The translations under genes and the position numbers were made by a program. DNA of 64,000 nucleotides, taken from Sphingopyxis alaskensis RB2256. GTDB taxonomy: Bacteria > Pseudomonadota > Alphaproteobacteria > Sphingomonadales > Sphingomonadaceae. Each line of letters begins with the position of its first letter. The first letter of the stretch is position 1. Of this stretch, positions 1 to 7,814 are shown one piece after another. The stretch spans positions 124,001 through 188,000 of the forward strand of contig NC_008048.1 of assembly GCF_000013985.1 (NCBI RefSeq). The letters run 5' to 3'. The notes below the pieces were generated by a model. It saw only the letters and a list, made by a program, of their open reading frames with translations. It had not been told where the DNA came from and did no database searches.

Positions 1-228
1 CCAGTAGCCATATTGGAACCGGCGGTCTGCGCCACGCGCGATCAGCCGCGCGGCGAAAAAGGCGGCCAGCGTAAGCCCTGCGTCGGCAAGGCTGTACACA
101 CCGTCGAACAAGATCGACTTTGCGCCGCTCAACAGGCCAATAGCGATGCCAACAAGGGAAAGGGCGAGGGTGCCGGTGGCGGAGAACAGGAGAAGCCGTT
201 GTTCCTTGCGCTCCGAATGCGGTCCCAA
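1..228 (-). CDS. Cation diffusion facilitator (CDF) family metal transporter, N-terminal part (cut by window edge)
   Basis: The minus-strand frame that runs off the left edge encodes 76 residues of a CDF-type cation efflux protein. A short basic-acidic N-terminus is followed by a hydrophobic helix and then by the segment SILFDGVYSLADAG, which matches the conserved CDF pattern (small residue, L, D, G, then S-x-x-D) at the start of TM2. It ends at RFQYGYW, equivalent to the family's D-x-R-F-x-Y-G motif. The likely start is TTG at 228, because the frame is closed by TAA at 246-244 and a GGAGA ribosome-binding site lies six bases upstream. Family members exchange Zn, Co, Cd or Fe for protons in the inner membrane. 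The substrate cannot be read from this fragment. The neighbouring ZIP transporter suggests a metal-handling locus. Confidence 0.72.
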   Translation of the reverse strand, partial: MGPHSERKEQRLLLFSATGTLALSLVGIAIGLLSGAKSILFDGVYSLADAGLTLAAFFAARLIARGADRRFQYGYW

Positions 229-374
229 TTTCCATCTCCAATATTACAGCGGTCCAAGGGCCGTCACCTGAGGCTGTTATCGTAGCGAGTTACGCTGCCG
301 GCGATGTATTTCCAACTGGCCTGACCTAAGGATGAAGCTGCAGTAAGATCTGCTATTCAAGCCCGCCCCGCATA

Positions 375-1088
375 TCAAACATGATGTTGCACCAGCAGAA
401 ACGCCGAAAGAAAGCCCGTCACGGTAATCAAACCGATCATCGGCGGCGCGTGATCGAAGGCTTCCGGGATCATGGTTTCCGCGAGCATCGCCAGCACCGT
501 GCCTGCAGCGAAACAGAGAATGACCGTCGTTGCGTCGGTTGAGACTGATCCCAAAGCAAAATTCCCGAAGGCGGCTGTGAGCCCTATCAGGAGCGGGATG
601 CCCGCCCAGATCGCGTAAATGTAGCGTCGTGATCGTCCAGCCAGCTTCATCCCCGAGGCGCTTGAGAGTCCCTGAGGAATGTTGGCGAGGAAAAACCCGG
701 CGACGACGCCCATCCCGATCTTCCCGCCGCCAACCATAGACAGGCCGATCACGAGTGCTTCGGGAATGCCGTCAAGAACCGTCCCAACAGCAATCGCGAC
801 GCCGCTTCCGGCATGCTCATTTTCGGTCGTTTGCTTCACGCATTCGCCGCAACGTTTCCTATTTTTCGCGCCGCTTGTGGCGAGATACCAGTTGATGCCG
901 CTGAAGATTGCCGCCCCTCCCAGCAACGCTGTGATCGCAGCGGCGGACATGCCAGTTTTGATTGCGTTCCCCATAAGCTCGACAGCGACAATGGCGATAA
1001 GCACGCCGCCGCCAAACCCCATCACGGTCGCGATGAGGCGATGAGACAGCCGGTTTGAAAACAGGTCCGCGACAACGGCACCGATCAA
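375..1088 (-). CDS. ZIP family metal transporter
   Basis: This is an inner-membrane protein with about seven hydrophobic segments and the ZIP-family signatures. A cytoplasmic Cys-containing loop (CGECVKQ) lies between TM helices. The helix IPEALVIGLSM carries the P-E-A-L variant of the TM4 metal-binding site, and NIPQGLSSA carries the TM5 site. Members import divalent metals such as Zn or Fe. The first ordinary start codon is TTG at 1088. However, the same frame continues upstream through conserved ZIP sequence (FLGAGLWGLFTASGLLIG) with no ATG, GTG or TTG. The true N-terminus is therefore either a CTG at 1196 that overlaps the TGA of the upstream RidA gene (CTGA), giving 273 residues, or has been damaged. 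It is co-directional with the RidA gene. Confidence 0.8.
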   Translation of the reverse strand: MIGAVVADLFSNRLSHRLIATVMGFGGGVLIAIVAVELMGNAIKTGMSAAAITALLGGAAIFSGINWYLATSGAKNRKRCGECVKQTTENEHAGSGVAIAVGTVLDGIPEALVIGLSMVGGGKIGMGVVAGFFLANIPQGLSSASGMKLAGRSRRYIYAIWAGIPLLIGLTAAFGNFALGSVSTDATTVILCFAAGTVLAMLAETMIPEAFDHAPPMIGLITVTGFLSAFLLVQHHV

Positions 1089-1192
1089 AAGGCCGCTGGC
1101 TGTAAACAGGCCCCAAAGGCCAGCTCCGAGGAAATCAGCGATGACGCGACTTTCTTTCGTTTCGGATTTTACTGGCCTAGCACGGGTTGCGG

Positions 1193-1585
1193 TCAGTCTG
1201 GAATGCGGGCGATTACCTTGATCTCGAAATCGAATCCGGCCAGCCAGTTCACACCAAGTGCTGTCCAGTTCGGATAAGGCGCTTCAGTGAAGATCTTGCT
1301 CTTCACGGCCATAATCGTTTCGAACTGATTTTCGGGATCGGTATGGAAAGTCGTTAGATCGACGATGTCGTCAAATCCGCATCCCGCAGCCAGCAGGGTC
1401 GCTTCCAGATTTGCGAAGGCCAGCCGAACCTGCTCCGCGAACTCTGGTTCCGGCGAACCGTCTTCACGACTTCCGACCTGGCCGGATACGAAAAGCAAAC
1501 GATCCGACCGGATCGCTGCGGAATATCCATGCTCTTCGTAGAGAGCATGTCGGTTTGCGGGGAAAACCGCATCACGTTTGGCCAT
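1193..1585 (-). CDS. RidA (YjgF/YER057c/UK114) family protein
   Basis: This 130-residue protein is the usual length for the RidA family. It shows the family hallmarks: the early strand LLFVSGQVG, the middle segment FANLEATLLAAGCGFDDIV, and a C-terminal strand ending FEIKVIARIP. In canonical RidA, Arg in the last strand binds the carboxylate of 2-aminoacrylate-type imines, and the R in ARIP is in the right place. The expected role is cytosolic hydrolysis of reactive enamines or imines from PLP enzymes, but many paralogues have other uses. The ATG at 1585 follows a ribosome-binding site AAGGA seven bases upstream. The gene runs into the ZIP transporter with at most a few bases between them. Confidence 0.85.
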   Translation of the reverse strand: MAKRDAVFPANRHALYEEHGYSAAIRSDRLLFVSGQVGSREDGSPEPEFAEQVRLAFANLEATLLAAGCGFDDIVDLTTFHTDPENQFETIMAVKSKIFTEAPYPNWTALGVNWLAGFDFEIKVIARIPD

Positions 1586-1744
1586 GTGTCATTCCTTTGA
1601 TTGAGGACATTCGGGCCTTGGCAAAAAATCGCCCTTGGCTGAATAGTCCGTTGAGTTGTTTTGTGCCTCAAGCATCAATCTGACTAGCCACCTTCAGTGG
1701 CTCATGCGTCTTACCGCCGCTCGCGAGCGGGAAGCCGCCGTCGA

Positions 1745-2734
1745 CTACTGTGCGACGCTTTTCAGATAGACGATGATATCGCGGCGCTGACCCGGATCCT
1801 TGATCCCGTTGGGGAAGAGATTTCCCATGCGATTCCCGGGAATGAAGGATTTTGGCGCCTCGATATGTTTGTCAATATTGTCGGCTGTCCAGGTTATGCC
1901 GGAATTCCGTATCTGGTCCGAATAATCAAAGTTTGGCACGGTGCCCGCCTTGCGGCCGACGACGCCAGCCAGCGTTGGTCCGATGCCGGCACCACCAGGG
2001 TTTATGGAGTGGCATGCCCTGCAAGTCTTGTCGAAAGCCATCTTGCCTGAAGCCACGCCGCTCGTCATGGCCTGCGTTGCGACGGCGGGAACTATCCCGG
2101 GCGGGTTACCTCTATGTGAATTCACCGGCAGGCCGACTTGGCCTTTCTCACCCAGCGCTGGGTAGGCATAGGTGTAAACCCATTCGGATGACTTGGCCGG
2201 AATGTGGCATGATTTGCAGTCGGTTTGGTAATTCGTCGCCGTTTGCTTCTTGGTGTCGGTCGGGTCGAATTGCGCCCAGCCCCACCCGTCACCCCAGAGG
2301 GGGTTGCCCGCGAACCGTCCCTTGCGATCCTTCACCATGAGGAACCAAATCTTGCGATCACCGGCCCAGGATGCGCGGCCTGTGACGAGGTCGGCGCTCT
2401 TCGCAATTGTGACTTCCTTGATCAAGACTGCGCCGTCAGGAAATTTCCCCGCGCTCCGAAAGGCGTCAACATCCGCCGGTCGGGAATAGACGGAATGAAT
2501 TTCTGCCTCTCCCGAGGGCGCCGTGACCGACCAGGTGCCAATGAACATGTAACTCTCGGGGAAGTCTGCGGGAAAGGAGATCGTCCCATCTTTGTTGACC
2601 AGCGACGCGTAAGTATCGTCGGGCGCACCCGCATCGCTCTTTTTGCCGCAGGCTGTGGTGAACAGCGCGACGGCGCAGATGACCGCAATGGTCTTCCCGG
2701 TCAGCAAATCGTCGTTCCTATGAGCACTGAGCAT
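1745..2734 (-). CDS. Cytochrome P460 domain fused to a class I cytochrome c (dihaem lipoprotein)
   Basis: This 329-residue exported protein has a lipoprotein signal (AVALFTTAC, lipobox Cys about residue 29). Residues about 45-200 form a cytochrome P460-type domain with the family pattern F-I-G-T-W, HSVYSRP, FPDGAVLIKE, then K-D and W-G-W-A-Q-F, ending at the haem motif CKSCH. A second C-terminal domain has CRACHS, IGPTLAGVVGR and an axial Met candidate in GNRMGN, which is a standard class I cytochrome c. P460 enzymes oxidise hydroxylamine or nitric oxide in ammonia oxidisers, but most homologues in heterotrophs have no known substrate. The start may be the internal TTG at 2707, which has AGGA upstream and gives a typical short signal peptide. 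It lies 60 bp downstream of a second P460 gene. Confidence 0.82.
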   Translation of the reverse strand: MLSAHRNDDLLTGKTIAVICAVALFTTACGKKSDAGAPDDTYASLVNKDGTISFPADFPESYMFIGTWSVTAPSGEAEIHSVYSRPADVDAFRSAGKFPDGAVLIKEVTIAKSADLVTGRASWAGDRKIWFLMVKDRKGRFAGNPLWGDGWGWAQFDPTDTKKQTATNYQTDCKSCHIPAKSSEWVYTYAYPALGEKGQVGLPVNSHRGNPPGIVPAVATQAMTSGVASGKMAFDKTCRACHSINPGGAGIGPTLAGVVGRKAGTVPNFDYSDQIRNSGITWTADNIDKHIEAPKSFIPGNRMGNLFPNGIKDPGQRRDIIVYLKSVAQ

Positions 2735-2794
2735 GGCCGCTGCTCTTGCATCGCCTGTCGCGCCGCAGACGCCGATGGCTGCAGCAGCGTCATG

Positions 2795-3478
2795 TCAACC
2801 GCGGGGGAGCGGTAGCGGATCGAGTATGGGCTTGTAGAATTTGATGTAGACCATGTCTTCTGCATTGGCGATGTGGCACCCCGCGCATTCGTCGACGGAT
2901 TTGAGCGCTGCCGTGGCCAGATAGGGCGGAGCGGAATGATTGAAGTTGAAATAGCCCCAGCCATTTGAATCGGCGAACCGTTTGCTGTCCTTGACTGAAA
3001 CGTCGAGGCCATTGGGCGGACCGGGAAAATATCCTCGCCCGGATGGTGCCGTCGTTGATCCGTCAGGAAATTCGCCTTTCGGATCACTGACGAGCTGTAG
3101 TTCCTTGATCATCATGGTGCCTTCAGGCCATTTGCCGGTCGCCCGATAGGCCTTGAAGGCTGCTGGCTGCGTGTAGACATTGTGGAACTCGGGAAAAGAC
3201 GCTTTCCCGCCGTTAAGACCGTGCGGTGTCAGCGGCGCCCCGAGGAAGACCAACTCGCGAAAGTCTTTTGGTTGGACCAGCTGTCCTTTGGCATCCCAAA
3301 CGGGCGGGATATCGATCTCGGGATAATTGGGGTCGCGAGCGACGGCCGCTTGCGTTCGCGGTTCCGCACTGTCGGATTTCTCGCCTTCCCCTGATGCGCC
3401 GCCGCAAGCCGAAAGTGTCGATAGCAGGAAAGCCGCACTCGCGACGCTCAAAAACGATTGATTATAGACTGGAGTCAC
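2795..3478 (-). CDS. Cytochrome P460 family haem lipoprotein
   Basis: This exported lipoprotein has the signal FLSVASAAFLLSTLSAC with Cys at the lipobox, then a linker rich in S, E and A, then a P460-type domain. The domain carries LVFLGAPLTP, HNVYTQP, WPEGTMMIKEL, a Lys-Asp pair, WGYFNFN, the haem motif CAGCH and the closing VYIKFYKPIL. The frame extends to a TTG at 3547, but GTG at 3478 is preferred: AGGA lies upstream and it gives a normal signal peptide (227 residues). The P460 haem is characteristically cross-linked to a Lys, and several Lys residues precede the haem motif. It is the first gene of a pair with the P460-cytochrome c fusion, and the likely pathway is periplasmic oxidation with electron transfer to the neighbour's second haem. 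The substrate is unknown. Confidence 0.8.
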   Translation of the reverse strand: MTPVYNQSFLSVASAAFLLSTLSACGGASGEGEKSDSAEPRTQAAVARDPNYPEIDIPPVWDAKGQLVQPKDFRELVFLGAPLTPHGLNGGKASFPEFHNVYTQPAAFKAYRATGKWPEGTMMIKELQLVSDPKGEFPDGSTTAPSGRGYFPGPPNGLDVSVKDSKRFADSNGWGYFNFNHSAPPYLATAALKSVDECAGCHIANAEDMVYIKFYKPILDPLPLPRG

Positions 3479-3996
3479 GGCACCCGTCCTCTTCTTGAAA
3501 TCAATATATGGTATCTGATCATCCAGCATCGTGGGAGAGATGTCCAATAGCCGGTCGGTATAGTTTCAATAGTTTGAAGGCCTATAATTTTTATATAACC
3601 CATTGAACTAAGTGATTTTATTGGTCGGTTCAATGTTTTCGACAATTTATGTGCCGTTCAGCTAATGAGTATGCTGGTCGTTGCTCGACCGACGACGTTG
3701 AGCGCGAGCTGCTCAACCTACGGGGTATATGCAACGCAAAATCTTCGCCCGGATGAAATCGCCAGATCGAGAATCGGTTGTGCGAGCCGCAGTCGCCCAT
3801 GGCCAGCCGGCGCACGGCGAACGTCCGCTTCTCTTCGGTTCAGACTGAAAGCGGCCTGACCGAAAACGGCCAGAGTCGGCGGTATCGCACGCCTGAATGT
3901 GAGTTCGGGGGGTGTCGCCTATTCCGTAGGATTTTGTCGCCACCAAGCGTGGATTAATCGCTTTCCTACAATATTTCGCGCTGTCATGCCGAGCCT
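3479..3996. other. Intergenic stretch without a convincing gene
   Basis: The first 200 bases are AT-rich and probably hold the promoter of the P460 pair. The rest has no open frame with a ribosome-binding site or recognisable protein; the short frames on both strands look like chance. It may be degraded accessory DNA. Confidence 0.5.
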
Positions 3997-4119
3997 ATGC
4001 AAGTACGCGGAACCAAATGGCGCGACCGGGCGCTCGCTATCGAATTCTGGATTGCGACCGCGTTGATGGGTGGCTCATTCCTCGTCGGGGCATGGCAGGC
4101 GCTCAAATATTTGTTCTAG
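3997..4119 (+). CDS. Small putative single-helix membrane protein (40 aa)
   Basis: This 40-codon ORF encodes a basic, amphipathic start (QVRGTKWRDRALAIEFW) followed by a hydrophobic segment (ATALMGGSFLVGAW) and a short tail. The composition fits a single-span membrane protein with cytoplasmic positive N-terminus. Codon use is GC-rich at third positions, as in neighbouring genes. No strong ribosome-binding site precedes the ATG (only GAG four bases upstream). It sits tail-to-tail with the DUF5818 gene. I do not recognise a family; it could be a chance ORF. Confidence 0.4.
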   Translation: MQVRGTKWRDRALAIEFWIATALMGGSFLVGAWQALKYLF

Positions 4120-4141
4120 CGGTGCAGGTGGTGCAGTGGGG

Positions 4142-4378
4142 CTACGCGCCGGCCGCCAGCGGCGAAGAAGCAATATTCTCGGGAGCCACACCGTCGACAT
4201 CGACCAGGTCTTCACCGACCACGATGCCGGTAATGCGAACACGCTTTTCGATATGGTCGACCGGAACGCGGTGGAGGTCGAGGCGCCACCGACCGCCAAG
4301 GTCACGGCGAAGCGAGAATCCGCCCGCGTCGCGGAGCAAGGTTCCCGTCTCTTCGATTCTCGTGCCGATCATCATCAT
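4142..4378 (-). CDS. DUF5818 domain-containing protein
   Basis: This 78-residue cytosolic protein has the layout typical of the small DUF5818 proteins of sphingomonads. GTRIEETGTLLRDAGGFSLR is followed by a W-R-L-D-L-H-R strand, then VRITGIVVGEDLVDVDG. The predicted fold is a small all-beta OB-like barrel, since the segments alternate strands and glycine turns. The function of the family is unknown. Start ATG at 4378; in-frame ATGs follow immediately at 4375 and 4372, so the first residue is uncertain. It stands alone, 75 bp downstream of the thermonuclease gene on the same strand. Confidence 0.72.
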   Translation of the reverse strand: MMMIGTRIEETGTLLRDAGGFSLRRDLGGRWRLDLHRVPVDHIEKRVRITGIVVGEDLVDVDGVAPENIASSPLAAGA

Positions 4379-4452
4379 GTCGTTGGCCTACCCAAAGTCG
4401 CAACACCGCGCCAGAAACTTTGGATGAAGGCCTTTCAACCCAGCCTAAATGC

Positions 4453-5115
4453 TCAGCGCCGCCGAAATGGCTCGCAAGCCACCCCGTCACCGTCGCCATC
4501 CATTTCTGGCCGATATCCCGGCTGACCGCGGTATAACGGCGCAGCACCCGCTGCCCATGCCGCATTGCAATTGCGGTAATAGACGCCGGACGGCGCCGGT
4601 GATGCAATAGGCTGACGCACGGCGGATGCCTGCGGCTTGGGCCGATGTGCCCTGGGATTGGCGGCCCGATAGTCCGCTGGCTTTTGGAAGTCGGAACTCC
4701 AGATGCCTAGTTTGAGGGCCTTGGCGCGCGCCTCGGCGCCGAGATAGCGATCGCTAAACTGAGGCAACGCAACTGCAAGGCCCGCTTCGACCATGGCTTG
4801 GCCTAGATCTATCTGCCGCGCGGTGCAGCTGGCGACGATCCGGTCATAGTCATCAACATCGCGCTGCTCACAGCGCAATTCGGCACCATTCACCAATTGC
4901 CCCAATTTCGCCATCGCTTCTTTCCCACATGCCCAGCTTTGACCCTGCCGCGAACATGTCTGATAAAGCTCGGGGGCATCGACGCCATGTAAGCGGACGG
5001 CAATCCCTGCCATGTCGAGGGAGTCGCCGTCCTTTGCACGGCCCGTTCCACTAATGTCCTGCGCGGACGCGGAAAGCGGGGTCAGCGCGAGTGCGATTAC
5101 AAAAAGCCATTTCAT
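4453..5115 (-). CDS. Secreted thermonuclease-family (SNase-like) nuclease with C-terminal Excalibur domain
   Basis: This 220-residue protein has a Sec signal peptide (hydrophobic residues 3-18, cleavage likely after ASA). Residues about 20-140 form a staphylococcal-nuclease domain. Visible catalytic positions are the D-G-D-S Ca-binding aspartates, the Arg in VRLHGVDAPE, the Glu of DAPE, and the second Arg in YDRIVASC. Two Cys pairs (TCSRQGQSWAC; LRCEQRD with ASCTA) could form disulphides after export. Residues about 175-220 form an Excalibur Ca-binding domain: YYRNCNAAWAAG, then PEMDGDGDGVACEP. Family members hydrolyse DNA and RNA in the periplasm or outside the cell. No operon partner is evident. 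Confidence 0.88.
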   Translation of the reverse strand: MKWLFVIALALTPLSASAQDISGTGRAKDGDSLDMAGIAVRLHGVDAPELYQTCSRQGQSWACGKEAMAKLGQLVNGAELRCEQRDVDDYDRIVASCTARQIDLGQAMVEAGLAVALPQFSDRYLGAEARAKALKLGIWSSDFQKPADYRAANPRAHRPKPQASAVRQPIASPAPSGVYYRNCNAAWAAGAAPLYRGQPGYRPEMDGDGDGVACEPFRRR

Positions 5116-5184
5116 GGGAAGGATTCTAGCGCGGTTAACTTACCAATTTCTTGAACATCCTCGATCGATCGAGCCGAATGTCCG

Positions 5185-5298
5185 CTATGCGAATATTCGT
5201 CCCAAAGACCGGCTGACAGAACCGGCAATAGCCGAATCGACCAAAGCGCCGACCGCGCCGAACTCCTTTGCTGCGGACGTGGCGCCGGTGACGACCAC
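5185..5298 (-). CDS. Doubtful small ORF (37 aa)
   Basis: A short frame starting at GTG 5298 reads VVTGATSAAKEFGAVG and on to a TAG at 5187-5185. Its codon bias resembles coding DNA at the 5' half, but it has no ribosome-binding site and no recognised family. It lies in the 230-bp gap between the thermonuclease and the XRE regulator. It may be a fragment of a decayed gene. Confidence 0.2.
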   Translation of the reverse strand: MVVTGATSAAKEFGAVGALVDSAIAGSVSRSLGRIFA

Positions 5299-5346
5299 GA
5301 CGGTATGGGTAGGGCATTAGAACCAGTGCTAAGAGCGCCCGCTCCG

Positions 5347-5673
5347 CTACCGCCCGGACCGACGGTTCTGCATTCCCTTTATAATGTCTCCAAGAACCAA
5401 GCGATCTTGGTGATCGAGAGATTTCAGATCACGGTACATGACGAGCAAATGCTCGTCATCGCTATCTTCGTCCGGCTTCTCCCCGACAAGGCTTGCGATA
5501 GATACCTCAAAATGATCGGCGAGCTTTCGGACAAGTTCGATCGACGGATTCTTGGCGGTGCCTTTCTCAAGCTCCCAGATATGCGCCTTCGACGCACCGA
5601 TGGCGTCAGCCACTTCCTGAAGCGATTGCTGCTTTGCCGTGCGAAGGTTCTGCAGCCTCATCGCCAACGACAT
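5347..5673 (-). CDS. XRE-family helix-turn-helix transcriptional regulator
   Basis: A 108-residue protein with an N-terminal Cro/C1-type HTH at residues about 6-60. QSLQEVADAIGASKAHI contains the two helices of the HTH, followed by WELEKG and the closing helices PSIELVRKLADHF. The acidic C-terminal tail (DEDSDDEH) precedes a helix that may serve in dimerisation. ATG 5673 is preferred over GTG 5694 and ATG 5679 because GGGAGG lies eight bases upstream of it. The upstream region carries a perfect inverted repeat (5732-5749) that is a natural candidate for its own operator. Its placement at the edge of the unrecognised cassette is consistent with an element-borne repressor. Confidence 0.82.
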   Translation of the reverse strand: MSLAMRLQNLRTAKQQSLQEVADAIGASKAHIWELEKGTAKNPSIELVRKLADHFEVSIASLVGEKPDEDSDDEHLLVMYRDLKSLDHQDRLVLGDIIKGMQNRRSGR

Positions 5674-5731
5674 GTCCATGACCTCCCTCGACACAACCTA
5701 ACATGAGAGCAACGCCATAGAAATCAACGAG

Positions 5732-5749
5732 CGTTCGGTCAAACGAACG
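5732..5749. promoter_or_regulatory. Inverted repeat CGTTCG-N6-CGAACG upstream of the XRE gene
   Basis: The two 6-bp arms are perfectly complementary around a GTCAAA centre. A related ACGAACG half-site follows near 5790 beside a TTGACT/TATAAC promoter-like pair. The position, about 60 bp upstream of the XRE start, and the symmetry suggest autoregulation. The binding protein is inferred. Confidence 0.45.
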
Positions 5750-6030
5750 ACTTCGTCCGACCGATTGACTCTAGTCGTTGTCTGATATAACGAACGATAA
5801 CGTAACTACAAATCTTACTAATGCCATCGCATGAACCACCATCGGGATACCATTCCCCACCCTCGCATCTGGGCAGTCCACTCGGCAGAGAAACCTGGGG
5901 TCTCGGACCGATCATCGCGTGGCCGACATGCGAAAACGATACGCACTCGGAGACCGCCCCGGGGGCAGCACCATGACGCGTAGCCGGAAGCGATCAGCAT
6001 CCGTTTCGCAGATCAAGCTGGAGAGAAGAC
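5750..6030. other. Leader region of the first cassette gene
   Basis: No supported gene lies here. A basic 21-codon ORF (start 5973, MTRSRKRSASVSQIKLERR) ends inside the start of the next gene at the TAA of ATGGCTAA. It could be a leader peptide but has no clear ribosome-binding site. Confidence 0.3.
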
Positions 6031-6900
6031 ATGGCTAAAACCACCAAGTCCAAGGCGCTAGTGCCCGCTGGGCAGCGCAAGACGTCCGTCATGCGAAAGG
6101 CAGCCACGGTTGACGTTGCGCCTGCCATGGACGGCACGCTGCTGCCGATCCTAGGCTCCGACCTCGCTGTGGCGAAGCTGATCGGCGACGGAGGCGATGT
6201 CATGCGAGAGGGCGGCGTCGTTCTCGTCACCGGTCGCGCATATGCGACCCGCGCGGGCGTCGTTGCCGCGGAAGAAATATTCTACGATCAGGCAGCGCGG
6301 CCAGATGGCAAGGGTCCGTGGCTCGGAGAGGCGGACAAGGTCAGCTGGCGCGATGAGGCGAGTGGCTATGACTGCATCATGTTGCGGGACACGGACGATG
6401 GTTTTCTGTCCGGATATGTCGGCATCCCCCACGACCATCCACTGTGGGGCTGGGATGATGGCGCAGTTCCGTCGGACATCGGGATCGAGGTGCATGGCGG
6501 TTTGACCTATTCACGGCTGTGCGAGGTAGGGCCGAGTCCGGCGCGACGTTTAGCCGTCGAGGCGCGCCGCATCTGCCACGTGACATTACGCCCGGCGGTC
6601 TACCATCCGGTAGCGCACGCTACTGATCACCGGGTCGAAGACCCGCACGCATGGTGGTTCGGCTTCAGTTGCGATCATGCGTACGACCTCATTCCCAGGC
6701 ATGCGCAGGTTCCGTCCAGGCCCAAGTCATCGGAACTCGCACGGACCTATCGCGACGATGCCTATGTTGTCCGGGAAACGGTTGCGCTCGCTGCTCAACT
6801 GCGCGCGATCGCGGACGGGGACGCAGCGCCCCAGCGCGACGACCAGCCGCCGCCGATCGGCCTCGATCCCAGTCGCGGAGGTGGCCGTGGCCGACTTTGA
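6031..6900 (+). CDS. Hypothetical protein of the mobile cassette (289 aa)
   Basis: I do not recognise the family. The protein starts with a Lys-rich, probably disordered N-terminus (residues 1-30). An alpha/beta core follows, containing a His/Trp-rich stretch: GYVGIPHDHPLWGWDD at about residues 128-143, then HGGLTYSRLCE and, later, WWFGFSCDHAYDLIP. The clustered His, Asp and Cys residues could bind a metal, but no known motif is met. The tail is Pro/Arg/Gly rich. The ATG at 6031 follows GGAGAG. The gene overlaps the next one by 14 bp: a GGAGG site inside its last codons serves the downstream start. This implies translational coupling and a shared role. Confidence 0.7.
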   Translation: MAKTTKSKALVPAGQRKTSVMRKAATVDVAPAMDGTLLPILGSDLAVAKLIGDGGDVMREGGVVLVTGRAYATRAGVVAAEEIFYDQAARPDGKGPWLGEADKVSWRDEASGYDCIMLRDTDDGFLSGYVGIPHDHPLWGWDDGAVPSDIGIEVHGGLTYSRLCEVGPSPARRLAVEARRICHVTLRPAVYHPVAHATDHRVEDPHAWWFGFSCDHAYDLIPRHAQVPSRPKSSELARTYRDDAYVVRETVALAAQLRAIADGDAAPQRDDQPPPIGLDPSRGGGRGRL

Positions 6901-7660
6901 TCGCCACGTCGGCGAGCTCCCGTGGGGATGGTGGCTTCGAGCCAATCCGCGCGGCTACGAAGATGCAGCGGGGCGCAATTGGTCGAGCGTCAGGGACGCC
7001 TTCTGGGAAGGAGAACTTGGCTTCCCGCCGGTCCACTTCGCACCCGAACAGCATGAACTGATGCTGAGGGTCATGACCGCGATCAGTGCGAGCTGGTTTG
7101 GCACGGAGAGCAACCACGATGTTTTCGGCGGGGACATGATGTTCTGGCGATTCTATCAGTGCTGGCTCGCCAGCATCGGTATGGTCGAGACATCGGAGGG
7201 GAGGGACGTCTTCGATGGGGTGCTGAGCTCATTGGGGAAGTCGGTCCTCATGATGCTGCAGGCCACGCGCGAGCCGGAATTCGAGCGCCTGCCAATGGCG
7301 GCGGTTGTCGCCGCGGTAAGTGCGAGCAAAGGGCTCGACGCCGAGGCGCGGGAGCGGGCGCTGATCACCTTTGAGCAGCAGGTTGGATTTCGTCGCCATC
7401 TGTTCGCGCGCGAAAATCTGGGAAGGCGATACCTGGTGACGTTGACCGGACTTAAGGTTGGCGCGCGGATGCCGACGCGCAATATCGCGTGGTCGCAGTC
7501 CTTCGCCGATGCAAATTCGCGCGATGATCTCTTCGCCTGGCTCGCCGAGCGGGTGCACCGTTGGGATGATTGGGGGGGAATTGCCCACCGAAAGGGCGCG
7601 TCTGCGCTGACAAGCCATTTGTTGTCGGTCATCGTCGGTGCGGGCGGTCTGGCTCGGTGA
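6887..7660 (+). CDS. Hypothetical protein of the mobile cassette (257 aa)
   Basis: No family is recognised. The frame is open further upstream, but GTG at 6887 is the preferred start. A GGAGG ribosome-binding site (6877-6881) lies five bases ahead of it, and the sequence upstream in this frame is a low-complexity Arg/Ser shadow of the previous gene. The protein is globular, Trp-rich near the N-terminus (ELPWGWWLRANPRGYED), mostly helical, with FFWRFYQCW-like aromatic clusters and no membrane segment. It forms a two-gene unit with the preceding 289-residue protein. Convergent orientation with the next gene leaves 154 bp between them. Confidence 0.7.
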   Translation: MADFDRHVGELPWGWWLRANPRGYEDAAGRNWSSVRDAFWEGELGFPPVHFAPEQHELMLRVMTAISASWFGTESNHDVFGGDMMFWRFYQCWLASIGMVETSEGRDVFDGVLSSLGKSVLMMLQATREPEFERLPMAAVVAAVSASKGLDAEARERALITFEQQVGFRRHLFARENLGRRYLVTLTGLKVGARMPTRNIAWSQSFADANSRDDLFAWLAERVHRWDDWGGIAHRKGASALTSHLLSVIVGAGGLAR

Positions 7661-7814
7661 ATCCTATTCGGTGGCGCAATTAGTGCTGTGCTGGCGTGAT
7701 CACGACGAGGCGGCGCCGCTATTACTGTGCGCGACCGCTAGCTTAGGCAGCCTCGGCCCCAGCTCCAACGAGGCAAGTAAGTGAAAGGAGCCAACCCGCG
7801 CCGAACGAAGTGTG

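Noticed and set aside
13..285. Plus-strand ORF at the left end
   Set aside because: The minus strand reads as a recognisable CDF transporter with a good ribosome-binding site.
5973..6038. Basic 21-codon leader ORF overlapping the 289-aa gene start
   Set aside because: Too short and without a clear ribosome-binding site; mentioned only as a possibility.
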